Source of the DNA: Chrysomallon squamiferum
Taxonomy: Eukaryota; Mollusca; Gastropoda; Neomphalida; Peltospiridae
DNA length: 64,000 nucleotides
Direction: 5' to 3'
NCBI GenBank assembly: GCA_012295275.1
Contig: CM022672.1
Location: 11,045,904 to 11,109,903 of the forward strand
The notes below the pieces were generated by a model, which was not told the origin of the DNA, did not search any database, and was given only the letters and a program-made list of their open reading frames with translations. This document shows positions 1-14,699 of this stretch, piece by piece. The position numbers and the translations under genes were made by a program. Every line of letters begins with the position of its first letter. The first letter of the stretch is position 1.

Positions 1-341
1 AAATGTGAAAAATGTGCACTGCATGTTTACATGCAGGCATGTCTATGTGTATAAATATAATAAATGTTAAATAATGATGAATATCATTAATGTTAAATAA
101 GATATTTCGTGTGTGTAGCTGCATAAATAATAATAATAATTTCAATATAAGAATAAAATAAAATACAAACAAAACTAATCACAATTTTAATTCTAATGAA
201 TGTTTTTTCCCCCCAAATGTTTTATTTTATTTACTTTTATCATTTTTTTCACTCTGCAAACATTTTAATCAGTATAAATGTATATTTAATAAAACAGACT
301 TTATCCAGGTCAATAATTCTTCCACTGCTTTCATCACTTAC
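1..341 (-). other. MARCHF5: MARCHF5 intron 5 (5' part)
   Basis: Begins with donor GTAAGT at 341-336. The rest is AT-rich sequence with a short TAA run near 127-140. No coding similarity to the missing MARCHF5 C-terminus was seen. Confidence 0.8.
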
Positions 342-505
342 CAGCAATGTTCTTTGGAAGTTTGACTGTACATTTCCAAACATAAGCTTTCCGACAATGG
401 TCGCTATAGTTGGCAGTATTAAAGCTCCACACAAGACCCTTGTGGCCGAGATTGGGTCAGAAAGAGGAACAGTCTCTGCTGGAATTCTTGAAAGTCGAGA
501 ACATT
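342..505 (-). CDS. MARCHF5: MARCHF5 coding exon 5 (third membrane segment)
   Basis: 164 bases, residues 187-241, with acceptor TTATTTCAG ending at 506 and donor GTAAGT at 341-336. The phase-1 join to exon 4 gives ECSRLSRIPAETVPLSDP, matching the family loop PRIPAEANPL, then SATRVLCGALILPTIATIVG and QSNFQRTLL. The family continues with a GGIAF segment, which is not found between 1 and 341, so at least one more exon lies off the left edge. Confidence 0.96.
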
Positions 506-3500
506 CTGAAATAACAAAAATCAGCTGTGTTTACTTTGTAATTAAAATCAGTTACTAATAAGCTGGAACCAGTTAATAACCTATGATTTAATAAAACAGA
601 AAAATCTGTAAATATATTTACCGAACGAATGAGTATTTGTTTAATATATTCTGACACGTTATGTTCTTATTAAAGTTATTATCTAGTTATTAAAAATAAT
701 AATAATAATAATAATATAAAAAATTGGGTTATATTAAAAGGGTAAAACCACCATAATATGGGCTACCATTATTGCAAAAACAACTTTTATAAATTGCTAT
801 ATTCACTGTCCTGTAATGTATTACAAAGCCTTTGATTAATAGGTCTGGGGCACTGGGTGGAATGAGAAATAGCCCAGAGAATTTATCTGGTGATCAGTCA
901 TGTGCCACAATCACGGAGATGTAACACATTTACCTGAAACCATTTACTAGCAACAGCTGCTTGATAATACAGAGATACACTATTACATACCTTGATGAAA
1001 GAGTGTCCGTTTTACTATACATTTTTATAATACAAGTTATTATCAGAAGTATAGTTTCACAGCATAAACACTCCCACCATTTAGGGCTAATTATACTGAT
1101 CATGCATTATTATATATTTTTTGAAGTGGAATACATACATGAAGACCTTTAAAATAATAGTTGTGGCAAACTGGCTGGAATGGAGAAAAACATCTTCAAA
1201 TAGGCCAACAAAAGAGTGAGCCAATTTTTGTTGATGACTGCAACAAATGATGCAGTGAGAGATAGTTATTAAACAGAATATGTCATGAAAGACTTCTTCA
1301 ATCTAACTAAAAAAAAAAGCTATGGAAAAAGGTTATTAAGCAAAAGATACCAAGGACATTATTAAATAAAAGATGCTATGAAAGACCTCTATCTAGCAAA
1401 AGATGCTACGAAAGACAGCTACTTAACAAAACAAAAAAGAAAGCTACTAAGACAGCTATTAAAAGATGCTTTGGAAGACAGCTGTTAAGCAAAAGATTCT
1501 TTAAAAAATGGCTATCAAAACAAAATACATCATGAAAGTTGGCCACTAAGCAAAAGATCTCATGTAAGATGGCTGTTAAACAAATGATACCATAAAAGAT
1601 GGCCATTAAACTAAAATTCCACTTAATAACAAAGCTAAACTCAAGTCAGAAGGAAAATAAAGAAAAAAAATCTCCATTTACTGTTGCCATGGCATATTTC
1701 TATATCATTATCAGATATTTAATATGAAAGTCTGCTGCATGCCAGGAAAAAGGTAAATACCTACATGCTGTACATGTCTTTCATCTACCTGTACATTAAG
1801 GTAAGAGCAAATCAGATGGTTCTAATATTATCATAAACAATGGACACCTCATCAGGTAAAATGTCAGTAGCCTGTACAAGTCAAGATGAGTTAGTAGTAA
1901 GCAACAGTTCTCTTCAACACTTGATGATTTGGAGGTGGGGGGAAGTAAAAAGGAATGCGATATGTGAACAGCAGGGAAATAAAATGTTTTTCAGTGAAAA
2001 GAAAGAATGTATTCAAAATAAATAAATAAATAAAAATAAATAAAAATAGTAGTAATAATAATGATAATGATACATTTGGAGATTTGTAGCAAAGAATTTC
2101 AAAAACAAAAATCCAGTCAATCTATGAAATAAACAAATAAATAAATAAATAAATTAATAATAATGACGATGATGATAAGAATGATAATAATGATAATAAT
2201 GATAAAATTAAAGAAAATTATTATTATTAGTATTAAAAAATAATCATTCTAAAGCAAAATAAAACCAGCTGTATTTTTAGCTTACTTTCAGTTCTATCAG
2301 CTTTTGAGCAAACCAAGCTAGGAACATAATCAGGGGAATGTAAACTCTACTGAAATTAAAACTCTGGCACTTCCACACTTGTTTAGTTCTGCCCAAAACA
2401 AATCAGAATGACAAAACTATGTTTACAAACAAATGCAATGGATTTATACTTGGCAAAAAAAGAAGAAAAAAAAGAGAAAAAGAATTAACTTCCGAAGTAC
2501 CTTCAGTGGTTTTGACTTTCCCTGTACTTATAGTGATAATACTGGAGATCACAACACACTTAGTTATAACAGAATATCTGGTGTATTGCATCATAGTTTC
2601 ATCAGTCTAGCATAAAACCTGTGTATTATCTACTTCTACAGTAGTTCAAATATTTGATGCAAGATGGTGGTATACCCACCTAGTTTAGTTCAAATATTTG
2701 ATGCAAGATGATGATACCTACCTACCACAGTTCAAATATTTGATTTAAGATGGTGATACCCACCTTATTAGTGAAGAGATGAAGAACAGGCCTGACAGTT
2801 TCAGAATAATGCACATAAATAATTTTCATGCTCTCTCTGGTTCTGTACATATAGAAGTCTGGCCATATTCATAATGGTTGTAATTTTTCAATTTACTTTA
2901 CAGTTTATTCTCTATCACCATTGGCAATCTGATTCCATAAATCTTTTCAACATGTGTACATGTATTGGCACTTATTACAACACACTGAGCAAATACAAGC
3001 TCGTATATATAACATCAAAGAAAAGAGAAATTTGCAATCATGACATACAACATTCATTATTGATTTAGAAGAATGCAGAAGTGTGTGTGGGGGGTTATTG
3101 CTTTTTAAAATAAAAAAAGCCCAAACACTTGAGGTAGTATGAAGTGTAGAGTGAGAGAATTTGATATTTTGAAAGGATTGTTAATGCTTCCATTTAGGCT
3201 TGGTCAGAATCCTGCCATATAAATTACTAATGCCCCAGCAAAAATTGCCAACCATGGGTCAGAATTGACGATGCTGGTAAATTGATGAGATATTTTTAAT
3301 TATCGTTTTTCAAAATCGCCTTTAAGGATTTGTTTTTTTGTTTGTTTGTTATTTTTAATTATTATTATTTTATTTTTTTTGCTGGGGAGATTTTTGGTTT
3401 ATTTTCTATTTTCTAAATTCTTATCCATGCTCTTTAATCAGAAAATATAAATAAACATTTCAAACAATAAAATGACTACAAAAGGTATTAGTTTTATTTA

Positions 3501-4562
3501 TTTTAATACCAACACTTAAAATAATTAAATTAATTCAAAATATATTTGTTCAAAATCAAAATAATATTAACCACAAATATGAACATACTTTGTTATTTTT
3601 ATGTGTATATTAGTGTGTACGTGCATGTCTGTCTGTCTGTCTGCATGCATATTTTTATGTGTGACTTCTCATATCATTAGTGAGTAGAAAATAAATTTTA
3701 TTTCACTCAATAAAACAGAAAAACAACAATATACTATTAAAAACTTATTCACACCAAGTTATTCATAATGCTTGAGCAAGCTGAGGCAAAAGGTTTGCGA
3801 GAGAATGCAAGCAAGTGGAATGAATAAAGTTAATCTGGCGTCCAGTATCTCCTGGGATCCTGCAAACTCTTGTAAGTGCTCTGCTGTAAAATATGCCACA
3901 GGACGGTACACGAAGGTTTTACTCAACTCAGTACTTTCAATTAATATGTCTTCTTAAACATACGTGACAGCAGCAGGTAGATTCGGCTTGGATTCAGTTA
4001 TTGCAATATTCAGATGGTCATGCAATGGAGAGATCAAATAAAGACACGAAGAAAGTGATCAACAAATTGCTCAAAAACTCGATGGGAAGTGAAACTCGTC
4101 AGCAATGAATAAAATGGACATGGGAAATCTCCATTAGAAAAACGGCTGAGTGGACGCTGCTAATGCAGCTCTGTCGTGGATGTGAGAAATGTCTGAAGGA
4201 TAAGATTATATCTGATATCCCAGAGTCCCGAAAGCTTTTATTTACTCAATGATTAGTTGTGCACAGCCTCATCAAAATTTCAGTTCTTTCAATACAAGGA
4301 CATATACTCATGGGAAATAAGTAACTGTACTGGATCATAAAATCAATGTGTTGGTACAGAAAACCACAAAACATTTTTTTTTAAATATTTTGGAGAATGG
4401 TGTATTTAGAAAATACGATTAATGGTGTAAAGTTTAAAATTTCTTTCATTTTGGTTCTAAATTCGTATTTATTACAGGCAGTTGTTTCTGCGACAAATTA
4501 AATGAAAATATATGGTATGTTAAATAAGGCAATATCATGTAAATAACAATAACAATAATCTC

Positions 4563-4597
<35 letters not shown>

Positions 4598-7500
4598 CTA
4601 GATGATGATAATAAATATATAAATAACAACAGTAATAATATCAACAAACAACATTAATGATCAAAAATATTGCAAACACATCCCTCCTGCCCCACAATAT
4701 TAATAATAGTAGTAGCAGTAAAACAACAATAAATTAGTAAAAGTAAAAAGAAACAGATAAAGCTTAAGACGTATTAAAATCAAGAAGTCAAGAAAAAGAT
4801 CTTCATTAATTCAAAATAACAATGCGTAGGTGTTTTTGAAAATGATCCATGCTGGAAATATGGCAAAAATCAATAACACTACATTTTGCACATTAGCAAA
4901 GAAGAGTCATTCACAGTTACATCAGATAACTATTATTAAAAATAAAAATAATTTAAAAAAACCATCATCAATCTTGTGTTATTCTTCCCTTTAAATGCCA
5001 GTTCTGGTCCAGAGGGAACATTATTAATTCATGTATCATATAAACGGCCTGCTTATCAATCTCATCAAAGATTTAAAATTAAATTTGTTTATTGACTGGA
5101 ACAGTTTTTGAATCTGTAATAAATTGATGCAGCCATGAACCTGATAATATATGTGGGAACTTTGTTATGACAAAAGTCTTCCTTCAGGCAAAAATCAATA
5201 AAGTGCTGCCCCCTACTTATTAAAAACAAATAATATTCTCGTATAAGAACCAAACTAAATGTCAAAGATCTGACAAGCCTAAAATATCCATTTCTTGTTG
5301 TAATATAACTCTGATTGAATTTTTTTCTTTTCTTTTTTTTTTTCACTATTTACCCTGTAGTCTTAAAATGCCAGACATTAAAAATATTTTTAAAAAAAGA
5401 TAATAATAAGCAAATAAACATAAAATGTATTAGAGAATGACAATAAATGATAATGATACAAATGAAAAGAGATAGTTTTTTATTATTATTTTATTATTAT
5501 TATTACTAAGAATGGATAACATAATAAATTCATACTTTTTAATGATATTTCTCTCTGTTTCTCATCAAATATTATAAAATAAAGGAGAAGATGATTAATA
5601 ATTTCATTTCTGTTATTAAGAACAAATTATATACAATTAATTCTATAAACATCATAAATGGTTATAAGGATATATTTAAAAAAACAATCCCAAGACATGG
5701 TGAAGGTTATAAGATGGCAGTCCTTTTGAAAAAAAGCTTCATTTTTGTTGAGTGTGTGTATCACATACAAAAATGCATTAATTAGACATTTTAAACTGTA
5801 ACTGCATCTCACAGTAATGTTAACAAACATATACAATAGAAAAAAAAAAAAAAAAAAAAAAAAAAAATGTTAATAATTTCAGAATTTTCTTTACACAAGT
5901 GAACAATATTCATAGCAGTTAAAAAAAAAAAAACAGTAAAAAATCTTTTAGAAGAAGAAAAAAAAAAAAAAAAAAACAGTAAAAAATCTTTTAGAAGAAG
6001 AAAAAGAAAAAAAGGGTGAATTTTGTTTGTTTGAATTTGGCCAAAGTTTTATATGTCAAAGAAGGACAATCCTATGTATACCTTGCCCTGGTAATCAATA
6101 GGTTCTATATATCACAGCTATTGGATTCTACACATTGCATCAACATCGGCTTAATACACCAGCAATTTGTGTTTACCCAAAATTGATTTCTTCCTGAATG
6201 CGTATTGGACTTGAAAGTGGAAATAGATTCTTGACATTTGTACAACTGACACACATTACACGTGCAACAAAAAAAAATGTCAAAAAAAGATTGAACAAAA
6301 AAAGGAAAAAGAAAACAAATATTAAAAAGAGCAAACAAAAGGAGTAAAATATAATTTGTATTTGTCTGTGCATGAAAGCATGCACACATACAGCAATCAT
6401 TAAATCATACAGACAACAATAACAAATACACAGACATATTATTGTCACATATGGTAAACATGTAAAATTAATCGTATTCATATACTCTATTTTTCTTTTT
6501 AAAAAAAGACGTTTTAATTTTAATGAATATGTTTATATAAATATTATTAAAGCCAACATACTCATGATAATTTGAATGAATCAGTGCAATACACAATTGT
6601 TTTTGGACATAAATGATTTAGCATTATAAAGAAATTTTATATTAAAAATACCCCAGAGACATACAATTCTAAATACCAGGGTTGCCAAATGATTCAAAAT
6701 TAATAAATTAATTTATTAACACTGTTATCGTGCCTCTCAAATAAACTTTCAAAATTACTTTTGGGTGCTTCCCTTTTAACAGTATGTTTGAAGGTTATAA
6801 TTGCTTAAAAAAATTTAATACAAAAGTTAATTAAGCAAAAAACCATAGTGATGAGTTATGGATTTATTCTGTGAAACTACAAAAACTGTTAGCTTTTTTT
6901 AATTTTTATATATGTGAAGAAGAAAAGGGGGGAACAAAAGAAAAAATAAGGAACAAAAATGAAATAAAACCCCTGCATGTTCAATTCAGCTTTATAATAT
7001 TTATTTTGTTCATGCAGTGTTAATTCTGCTTTTCTCTCCATACCTTTGAAGTGTCCGAGAATGTGTCACAAATTCATTTGTTCTTTCAATTTAAAAATAT
7101 TTAAAGATTAGTTACAATCAATAACAAGTTCATCCCTTATCTTCTCTTCACAACACAATAGTAAAAGCTTTGACCTTTAAAATTTTTTTTTTTTACAAAA
7201 TTTTTAAAAGAAAGAAAACTGTGTCTCTTGGCAGAGATTACTAACTTATCTGTTTGTCTGTTATTGAAAAAAAATTATTAAAAAAAATGAGTCTAGCTTT
7301 TTTTAACACCACCCACAAACAATCCTTTTACATTTGTGTGTTTGTCATACACTGACAATTCCTCTGAGATAAATCACAATGATGAAGGAGATGACTGTCT
7401 TCAACACTCGGAGAGAAACAGACAGTTGGTGAAAGAGTGATTGAGTGAATGAGTGAGTTTATGAGATGAGACTGAAAGGGAAGGAAGGAAAGACGGAGAA

Positions 7501-10500
7501 AAAGGGAGATTGAGGGGAATAGAAAATAGAGATGTGAGAAAGCATGAAATATAATGAGGTAATCTAGAGAAGAATAACATTTCTTCTTTGATAAACAATT
7601 TATACAATGTGTATATATATTGAATGAGAAAGACAGAGATGGAGAGAGAGAGACACAGGGGAAGTAAAAGATATAAAGAGAAAACAGTGAGAGAGATGCA
7701 GAAACAGATATGAGAAAAAGAAAAAACAAGCATGTTCACAGGATACAGAACACACGCAGGCAGACAGATCTATTATTTCAAATCATTATGAAATGTAAGA
7801 TGACTACACTGAAAGTATTCAGTCTCATTTAGCTACACTGTAACTGATGCAACAATCTAAAACCTGTGTCACGCATAAACACAATTTATTCACTTACTGC
7901 CCAAACCTCAAGTCATAAACCAATGTCCAGGTCATCCCAACACCTCAATCACAGATCAATGTCCACACAGTTCGATTGTGTAAAACAGAACAATGGTAAT
8001 TTACATAAAACACAAATGTAGTGCATTATAAGCATATAGTCATGTCACCCCCATATTTCAGTCATGTAAAACAGAACCCTGGTACTTTACAAGCTCATGA
8101 CCATATAAATCTCACATCTTAATCATATGAGATACAATCATGTCATGTTTTTATTTCAGCACTGTAATTTATAAACCTGCGGCCAGCTCATCCCCAAACC
8201 TTGAAAATGATGTTATATCTGTGAAACAGAACCATGGTACATTATAAACATATGGCCATGTCAGACCTATACCTTAGTCAAGTAAAACACAACCACAGTA
8301 CATTTCAACCCCATCCTCTCCTGCCATTATCAAGTTCTGTCATTATCACTGTACAAATGAGTGAGTCTGGAATGGACAGGGTTTCATACTGAGTAGAGAA
8401 TTATAATCCAATATCACTGTACAAAATCAATCTGGTTTAGACAAAAGGCACTCCATAACTTGATTCAGTGTTCATGGATGTGTGGCATTTCCAATGTTAC
8501 TAATAGACTGTTCAAGTCCATTAGTGAAGCTGAACAATAAAACAAATTTAGTTTTTGATTTTTACTTCATGAAAAATACATTCTTTTTCTTTGTAGTTTT
8601 CTTAATTGGGAATTCACATAAACAGTGTGGGGAAAAAAAAGAAGAGATGAAAAGAAAAATAGATTATTTTGTACTATATTCATAGGGAACATGATATTAA
8701 TGGCATATTTTCCAATAAAGATAAAAATGTATTTATTTTTCAAACTTATTTGTGTCAGTATTATTCATTTATTTATTAATCTTAATCCAAACCAACAGCA
8801 CTTTATTTCTTGTTTCCCAGTATAGACAGTGCCTTACAATGGTTTATTAAATGTCTTGGGTATGTGCTTTTATGTCTCTATAAAGGTTTGTGTAGAACAT
8901 CCCTTGTTTCTAATAACTAACAATGGCCAATAAAGCAGTTGCATAATAGTTAATATTATAACATCTAGATTGATATATCTTTAAGAAAATATTTATTTTG
9001 AAAAATCAGGCTAACGATACTATTACCGTCAGTGTGCAACCAAGATACTTTTTTATGCTAGTAAGTTAGTAACAGCAGAGTTTGCAGAGAAGTCTTGTAA
9101 ATGGAAATCCTAACATTTAACTGATCCTAGACCTTGGAAACAATCCCAAACTCTAGCAGGAAAATCCACTAACTTAACAACTGTAAACTGAGCAAAGATT
9201 CAAATACTTTTGTCATCTAAATGAAAAGTATATAATCTTCATGCCAACTGAAATCATGTCCTTACTTGAGCAGGTTAATATTTGATCATATTAGGTGTCT
9301 GCCAATAATGTTATTATTCCCATTACTTTTAATCAGAGTAATTACTTATGATGGAAACTACTTTATATAGATGACAACAAAAATGTGTGTTTAAAAAAAA
9401 CAGAATATGACACTGAGTGGAGTAAGAGATGAAGACAAAGAAATCAAAGACAGAAAAACACCAGGAAAAGCAGTCAGTGAGAGAGTGAGAAATGACAATA
9501 ATAAATTTTTAAACCAAAGTAACTGTTAATTTTTAGGAATTAACCAGCAAAAATATATCATAGACCTTTTCTCTTTTCTGTAAGAAGACAGAGGCAAATA
9601 ATAGAAATACAGTTATTTTATGTTCTTTTTTTCAGTAATAATAAAAAGAAGAAGAAGAAGAGAAGAAACCCATCAAAAGACGGTTAAAGACCCAATAATT
9701 TGTGGAATTAAAATCAGTTTGAAAAGCATTCTTCATAGCTGTTGTCTATTCCGGAATGCTGAAAGCATTTCATTAAGACGGACCGACTTAGGACTTTGCT
9801 CTCGTGTCAACTGCCAGTGTAAACGTGTTTTGTTTGTCTCTGTATTCAAGGAATCAGTAGGAAACAATAGTAGAATTGTCCATGGTTTTCTAGACATTGC
9901 TGATGTGGAATCTCTAAATCAGGATGCAAAAGAACAGAGCAGGAAGATGAAGAAAGTATTAACATTTGACTAAAAGAACTCTAGAACAAGAGCAATTAAA
10001 AAATAATAAAAAAACTAATAATAAAAAAAAATAAAAATAAAAAAAAGATTGTGGAGAAAAAATTTGCAAAATGAAAAGAAGAAAATTAGGAAAAGACCAA
10101 AAAAATATAAAAGTTAAAAGTAAACAAACAAACAAAAAAAAAAGATTAAGAGAGGAAGAACAGATTATGAAAAATAAAGAAAAAGGATTTAGAAAAGAAC
10201 AAGTAGATTAAATAAATTGAATAAAGATTACAAAAAATAATAAATAACTAAGTAAATAAATAAATAATTAATAAATAAAGGAAAAAAATCTTTAAAAAAA
10301 GAAGAAACTTTGTTGAAAATGGATCTACTCTAGTTTAAAAAGATTTTTTTTTCTTTTTCAAAAATAGATCAGTAAATTGTATATCTTAACAATCTCAATT
10401 CCAAAGAAAAGAGGTTTGCAGTTTGAAACAGCAAGAATCAGAAGTACAGTTAAAAAAAAAAGCAACCAGACAGAAAATTATAAATTATCTTTTGGCAAAT

Positions 10501-13500
10501 TAAATGTTTTAGAAAATGGAATTCAAAACTTTGTTTGACACACTTAAAATGCAAATTTGTTTCTGATGTTAACATGTTGTTAATGGATCACATCTCCCTT
10601 TCTTTCTTTAATTCTTTTTTTTTCTTTTTTTTTTGTTCCAATTTTAATCACACATTACACTACAGTTAAAAAAAAACCCTTTGAAATGACATAAATTTCA
10701 TGGTTGTATAATTAACACAGACACATATACAGTTATCAAAATCATCTACATATGCTGATGACGTTTTATTAAAATGTGTTAGGATGTGGTTGGTAATCAG
10801 CATATCAGTTTTAGTTTTTACAGTTATAAAAAATAACATTTTCCTCAGTTATAATCACAATGATGATAAGAATATTGAGGAATATGACAATAATGAACAT
10901 TTCAATTTTTTTTTTTTTACTGAAGATTACAAAGTTTGTATTACTTGATTACGTAATTGCATCTCACCTTCAACAACCATTTATTCAATGAAATGTAATT
11001 CTGTGCATAAAAAATGTTATATCTGGCATGGTGAAAACACAGACATTGATAGAGGAACACAAAAACACACAAACACACACACAGATACGTATGTATGTAT
11101 ATGCATCGATGTATTTATGTAGGTGTATGCAAGTAAATATGTTTTTGTGCTTGTGTCTACATCTCTGGTTGTGTTACATACATGTGTTAGTATGTATGTA
11201 TATGTACGTACATATATGACTATGTGTGTATGTGTCTATGACCTGACACCTGAATAAAAACAGCATACTCTGTAATTTACCCTGTATATGTCCATTACAG
11301 CAACCTCATCTTGACACTGTCATTGCCAATATCATCTTCTTAATATAAAACATTTTAACAAAGCATCTACATCAAGATAAAATTCTTAACCAAATACCAA
11401 GCCAAAAGGCCAAGGCTTTCATAACTGCATTATTCATATTAAATACGATATTAAATAAACAATACTGTTCATAATTATAACCATGTAGCCTGGCATCTTT
11501 AATTAATAAAATACAACAATATGCTCATTTTTATGCACACAGAGTGTTACCACTGCTGTATATAGAGCTGTCTAATTAGCCTGGTCTTATGGAAGTATAA
11601 AACAGATCATTATTGGACCCATTAATTTACAACACTACAGAAAATGTTATTAAGCATATTTGTTTATGGATATAAAAGGTTTTTTTCTCTCTCATTTATT
11701 TGTATTAGCATTTACGTTGTAGTTATTACTATACATTTATCAATACTGATGTGGTGGAGTCTGGGTGTGTGTGTTTGTGTGCGTGCACGCAAATGTGCCT
11801 GTGTGTGTGCATGCATATGTGTACCCACATACATACACAGATAAATATATTTTATTTTATTTATTCTTTGGTTGATGTTTTTCTTTGTTTTGTTATCATT
11901 ATATTACTATTATTCTGGTGTATAGGAACATTCCAGTTCTGATTTTTTTTTTTTTAATGGACTATATGCTTAAAGGATACATGTCTACTACTTTTATAAA
12001 AGTAAATTCATCATTTGTTTGTTGTTTTATAAATCAGTACTAAAATGAAGGTTTTTATTTTATTTATGAAAGATACATGTTTTTATACACCTTTCTAATA
12101 CATATGGCTTGCATTTGGTTGGAAGGTTAATTTAATTGGTTTAGACAGGCTGCCAATTTTGTTTTTATATCGCATTTCAGCTGTGATCTGATCTTGTTCA
12201 TACTGAATATAATAATAATAAAAACAATAATAATAATAATAATAATAATTGAAAAAAGTGATATAATAAAAAAAATTAAATAAATAAATAATAAATAATC
12301 CCATCTTAAGAAGAGCTGTAGTAATTCTTCCCGATTGTAGTATTTGTGACAAAGTCCTCACAGGCAATCTCCATGACAGTCAGTCAGCAAATATTTAAAA
12401 TCCTTGGCAACCAAATGCTGGAAATGTTCAAGAAAATTCCCACAAGGGAAATGTCAACAGTGAATGACTGTTTTCAAATGTAATGGTTTGACATGGACTA
12501 ATTACATGGGAAATGAACAGACGGGGATTCTTAACCAGTTTAAAATGAACTGTGGTTAATGGCAGAGAGAATTGCCTGGAAAATATTTAAATGCTTTCTT
12601 GATACAGATTATTTTCTTTTATTAAAGGCAATGATTACTGAAAACATTTACATGCCTTTTCCATTCAAATAATTGATTGTTTTCACTGACACCACCAGTC
12701 TGTGCAAGAGATCCCAGTTTGCAATGCACAACAGCCATTTTGTTTTCCTAGTTCAAAACTGTAGTCATGGGAAAAATATACAGATGTTTCTTTTTATTTA
12801 ATGAAATTCATTCCACCTGGATATATATCACATTTATGATCACACAATTAACAAAACAATGTCTATAATAAAGTATATTATATGCAATTCAAAAGAAAGT
12901 GTAATTTGCTTTCTAGGGAAAGGAAAAGGCAAATGTCTGCTTGTTACAGGAGAAAAATAAAGAGCCTGATTTTATGTGAAATTTAGGGGCAAAATTATGA
13001 AGGTAAGACAAGATCATGTTGTTCTAGCAATTAATCATAAAAAACCAAAAAACCCAACAACATGCTACTTATACATTGATGACCTTCAAACACTGGTTAT
13101 GAGTAAATGGTTGGTTAGAATGACATTTTGATCTATTTTGTACAAAAGAAAGAAAAAAAGTTATGATTTGATTTGTAATGTCAATATTTATTACTGAACA
13201 AGTCAGAGGGACAGGAAGACATGGATCACAGACAATTCCCAGGACATGAATAAATAATTTATTCTTTTATAATTTATGTTTGATTATAAACGGAACAAAA
13301 GTTGATTCAAGCATCTCAGTATCATGTTCTATTATTTCTATTTCCTTCTTAACGGTACAATTAATAAATGATATATCACATAAATAAAATCTACTACTAT
13401 TGGACTTGTAATTGCATTCATTCACAAAAGAAAATGATTTGTCAATTTTTTTTTTTTTTTTTCAGATATACATCCATCTTGAATCTGAAATTCCAGCATT

Positions 13501-14656
13501 TCAAAATGACAGTGTCTTTATTTAGCATGGTTAGTTTCACCAGAATTGATTTTATATAAAAACAGTACACTGTCAGCCACTGAGCCATTTGTTGTGTTTT
13601 TAAATTTATTTACAGCAAACATTTTGATTAAAGCAGTCAGAAATAATGTAATACCAGAATGTATCATTCAACTTTTTTTTTTCATCTTTGTTAAACTAAG
13701 TTAATGAAACTTATATATAATGCATTGCATCTATCCTATATGTTTTTATATTACCTTGTTAAGCTGAATCAATAGTCTACAATATACATGTATCATATTC
13801 GTCAGTGTATCATGTGTTTCTTTATTAAGCTGAGGTAAACAATCCTGCAGTATCATATATCCCACATTATGATTATCATTACTATTAATATATAAGCTGA
13901 CATAATCAAGCTGTATTGTATGTGTCTGTGTGTAACATGTATACATTTTTAATAGCTTCTGCTTCATTAATAAAACCTACATATTTCACATAAACTTTTA
14001 TTATATCTTTTTAAACTAACAATGAAACCTGCATGTATCATATATTTTATTGTATTACCTGACTTAAAGCTGCATGTTTCCTATACTTCAATAATATTTC
14101 TTTGTATCATTCTTGTTAAATAGACCTAATCAAAACTGTACAATATATTATATATTTCAATGGATCACCTTTATTACTGTAACCAGACCAAACTTTAAGA
14201 GTAAACTCAGATATATTCCTGACTCTTAATTAATGGGCATTTTAAAATTAGAATTTATTGCAGATGTGAATAGCTATTTTACTGCCAATTTTTAAGCTGC
14301 ATAGCAGAGATTATATTATTGATCTTTCACTAAGAATTTTCTTAGATGAACTTGGTCATTAACAATGATTATGGGAAAAAAAAAGAAAAAAAAAGAAGAT
14401 TTAGAACTGTGTAAAGTTATAAATTATTAACAACCCTTCATTTGCTATTAATAATCAAAGAGCTTATTTGGAAAGTGTCTTCACCTGTAATGCAGTTTGA
14501 GATAAAATGTTGTGACAAGCATAAATAAACAGTTTCATATGGTAATGGCAGTAGGGTGTTTTCATTGGTTAACTGAGTTTCAGGATAAAAAAATTCTTCC
14601 AGCTCATGTAATGAACATTCTTTATCAAATACTGCGGTAGGTGCTTTCCTGTTCAT

Positions 14657-14699
<43 letters not shown>

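Noticed and set aside
4563-4598. Possible CRISPR-like regular repeats
   Set aside because: A simple GAT microsatellite. No spaced repeats with unique spacers occur in the window.
7328-7739. Two overlapping minus-strand frames of 133 and 112 codons
   Set aside because: Both lie over a polypurine tract and have Ser/Leu/Phe low complexity.
7965-7980. agttcgattgt as a tRNA-like B box of a SINE
   Set aside because: Only a partial match, with no A box or tRNA fold nearby.
9620-9973. 117-codon plus-strand frame
   Set aside because: No recognisable domain and it begins in a GAA repeat. It sits inside a MARCHF5 intron with no splice or promoter support.
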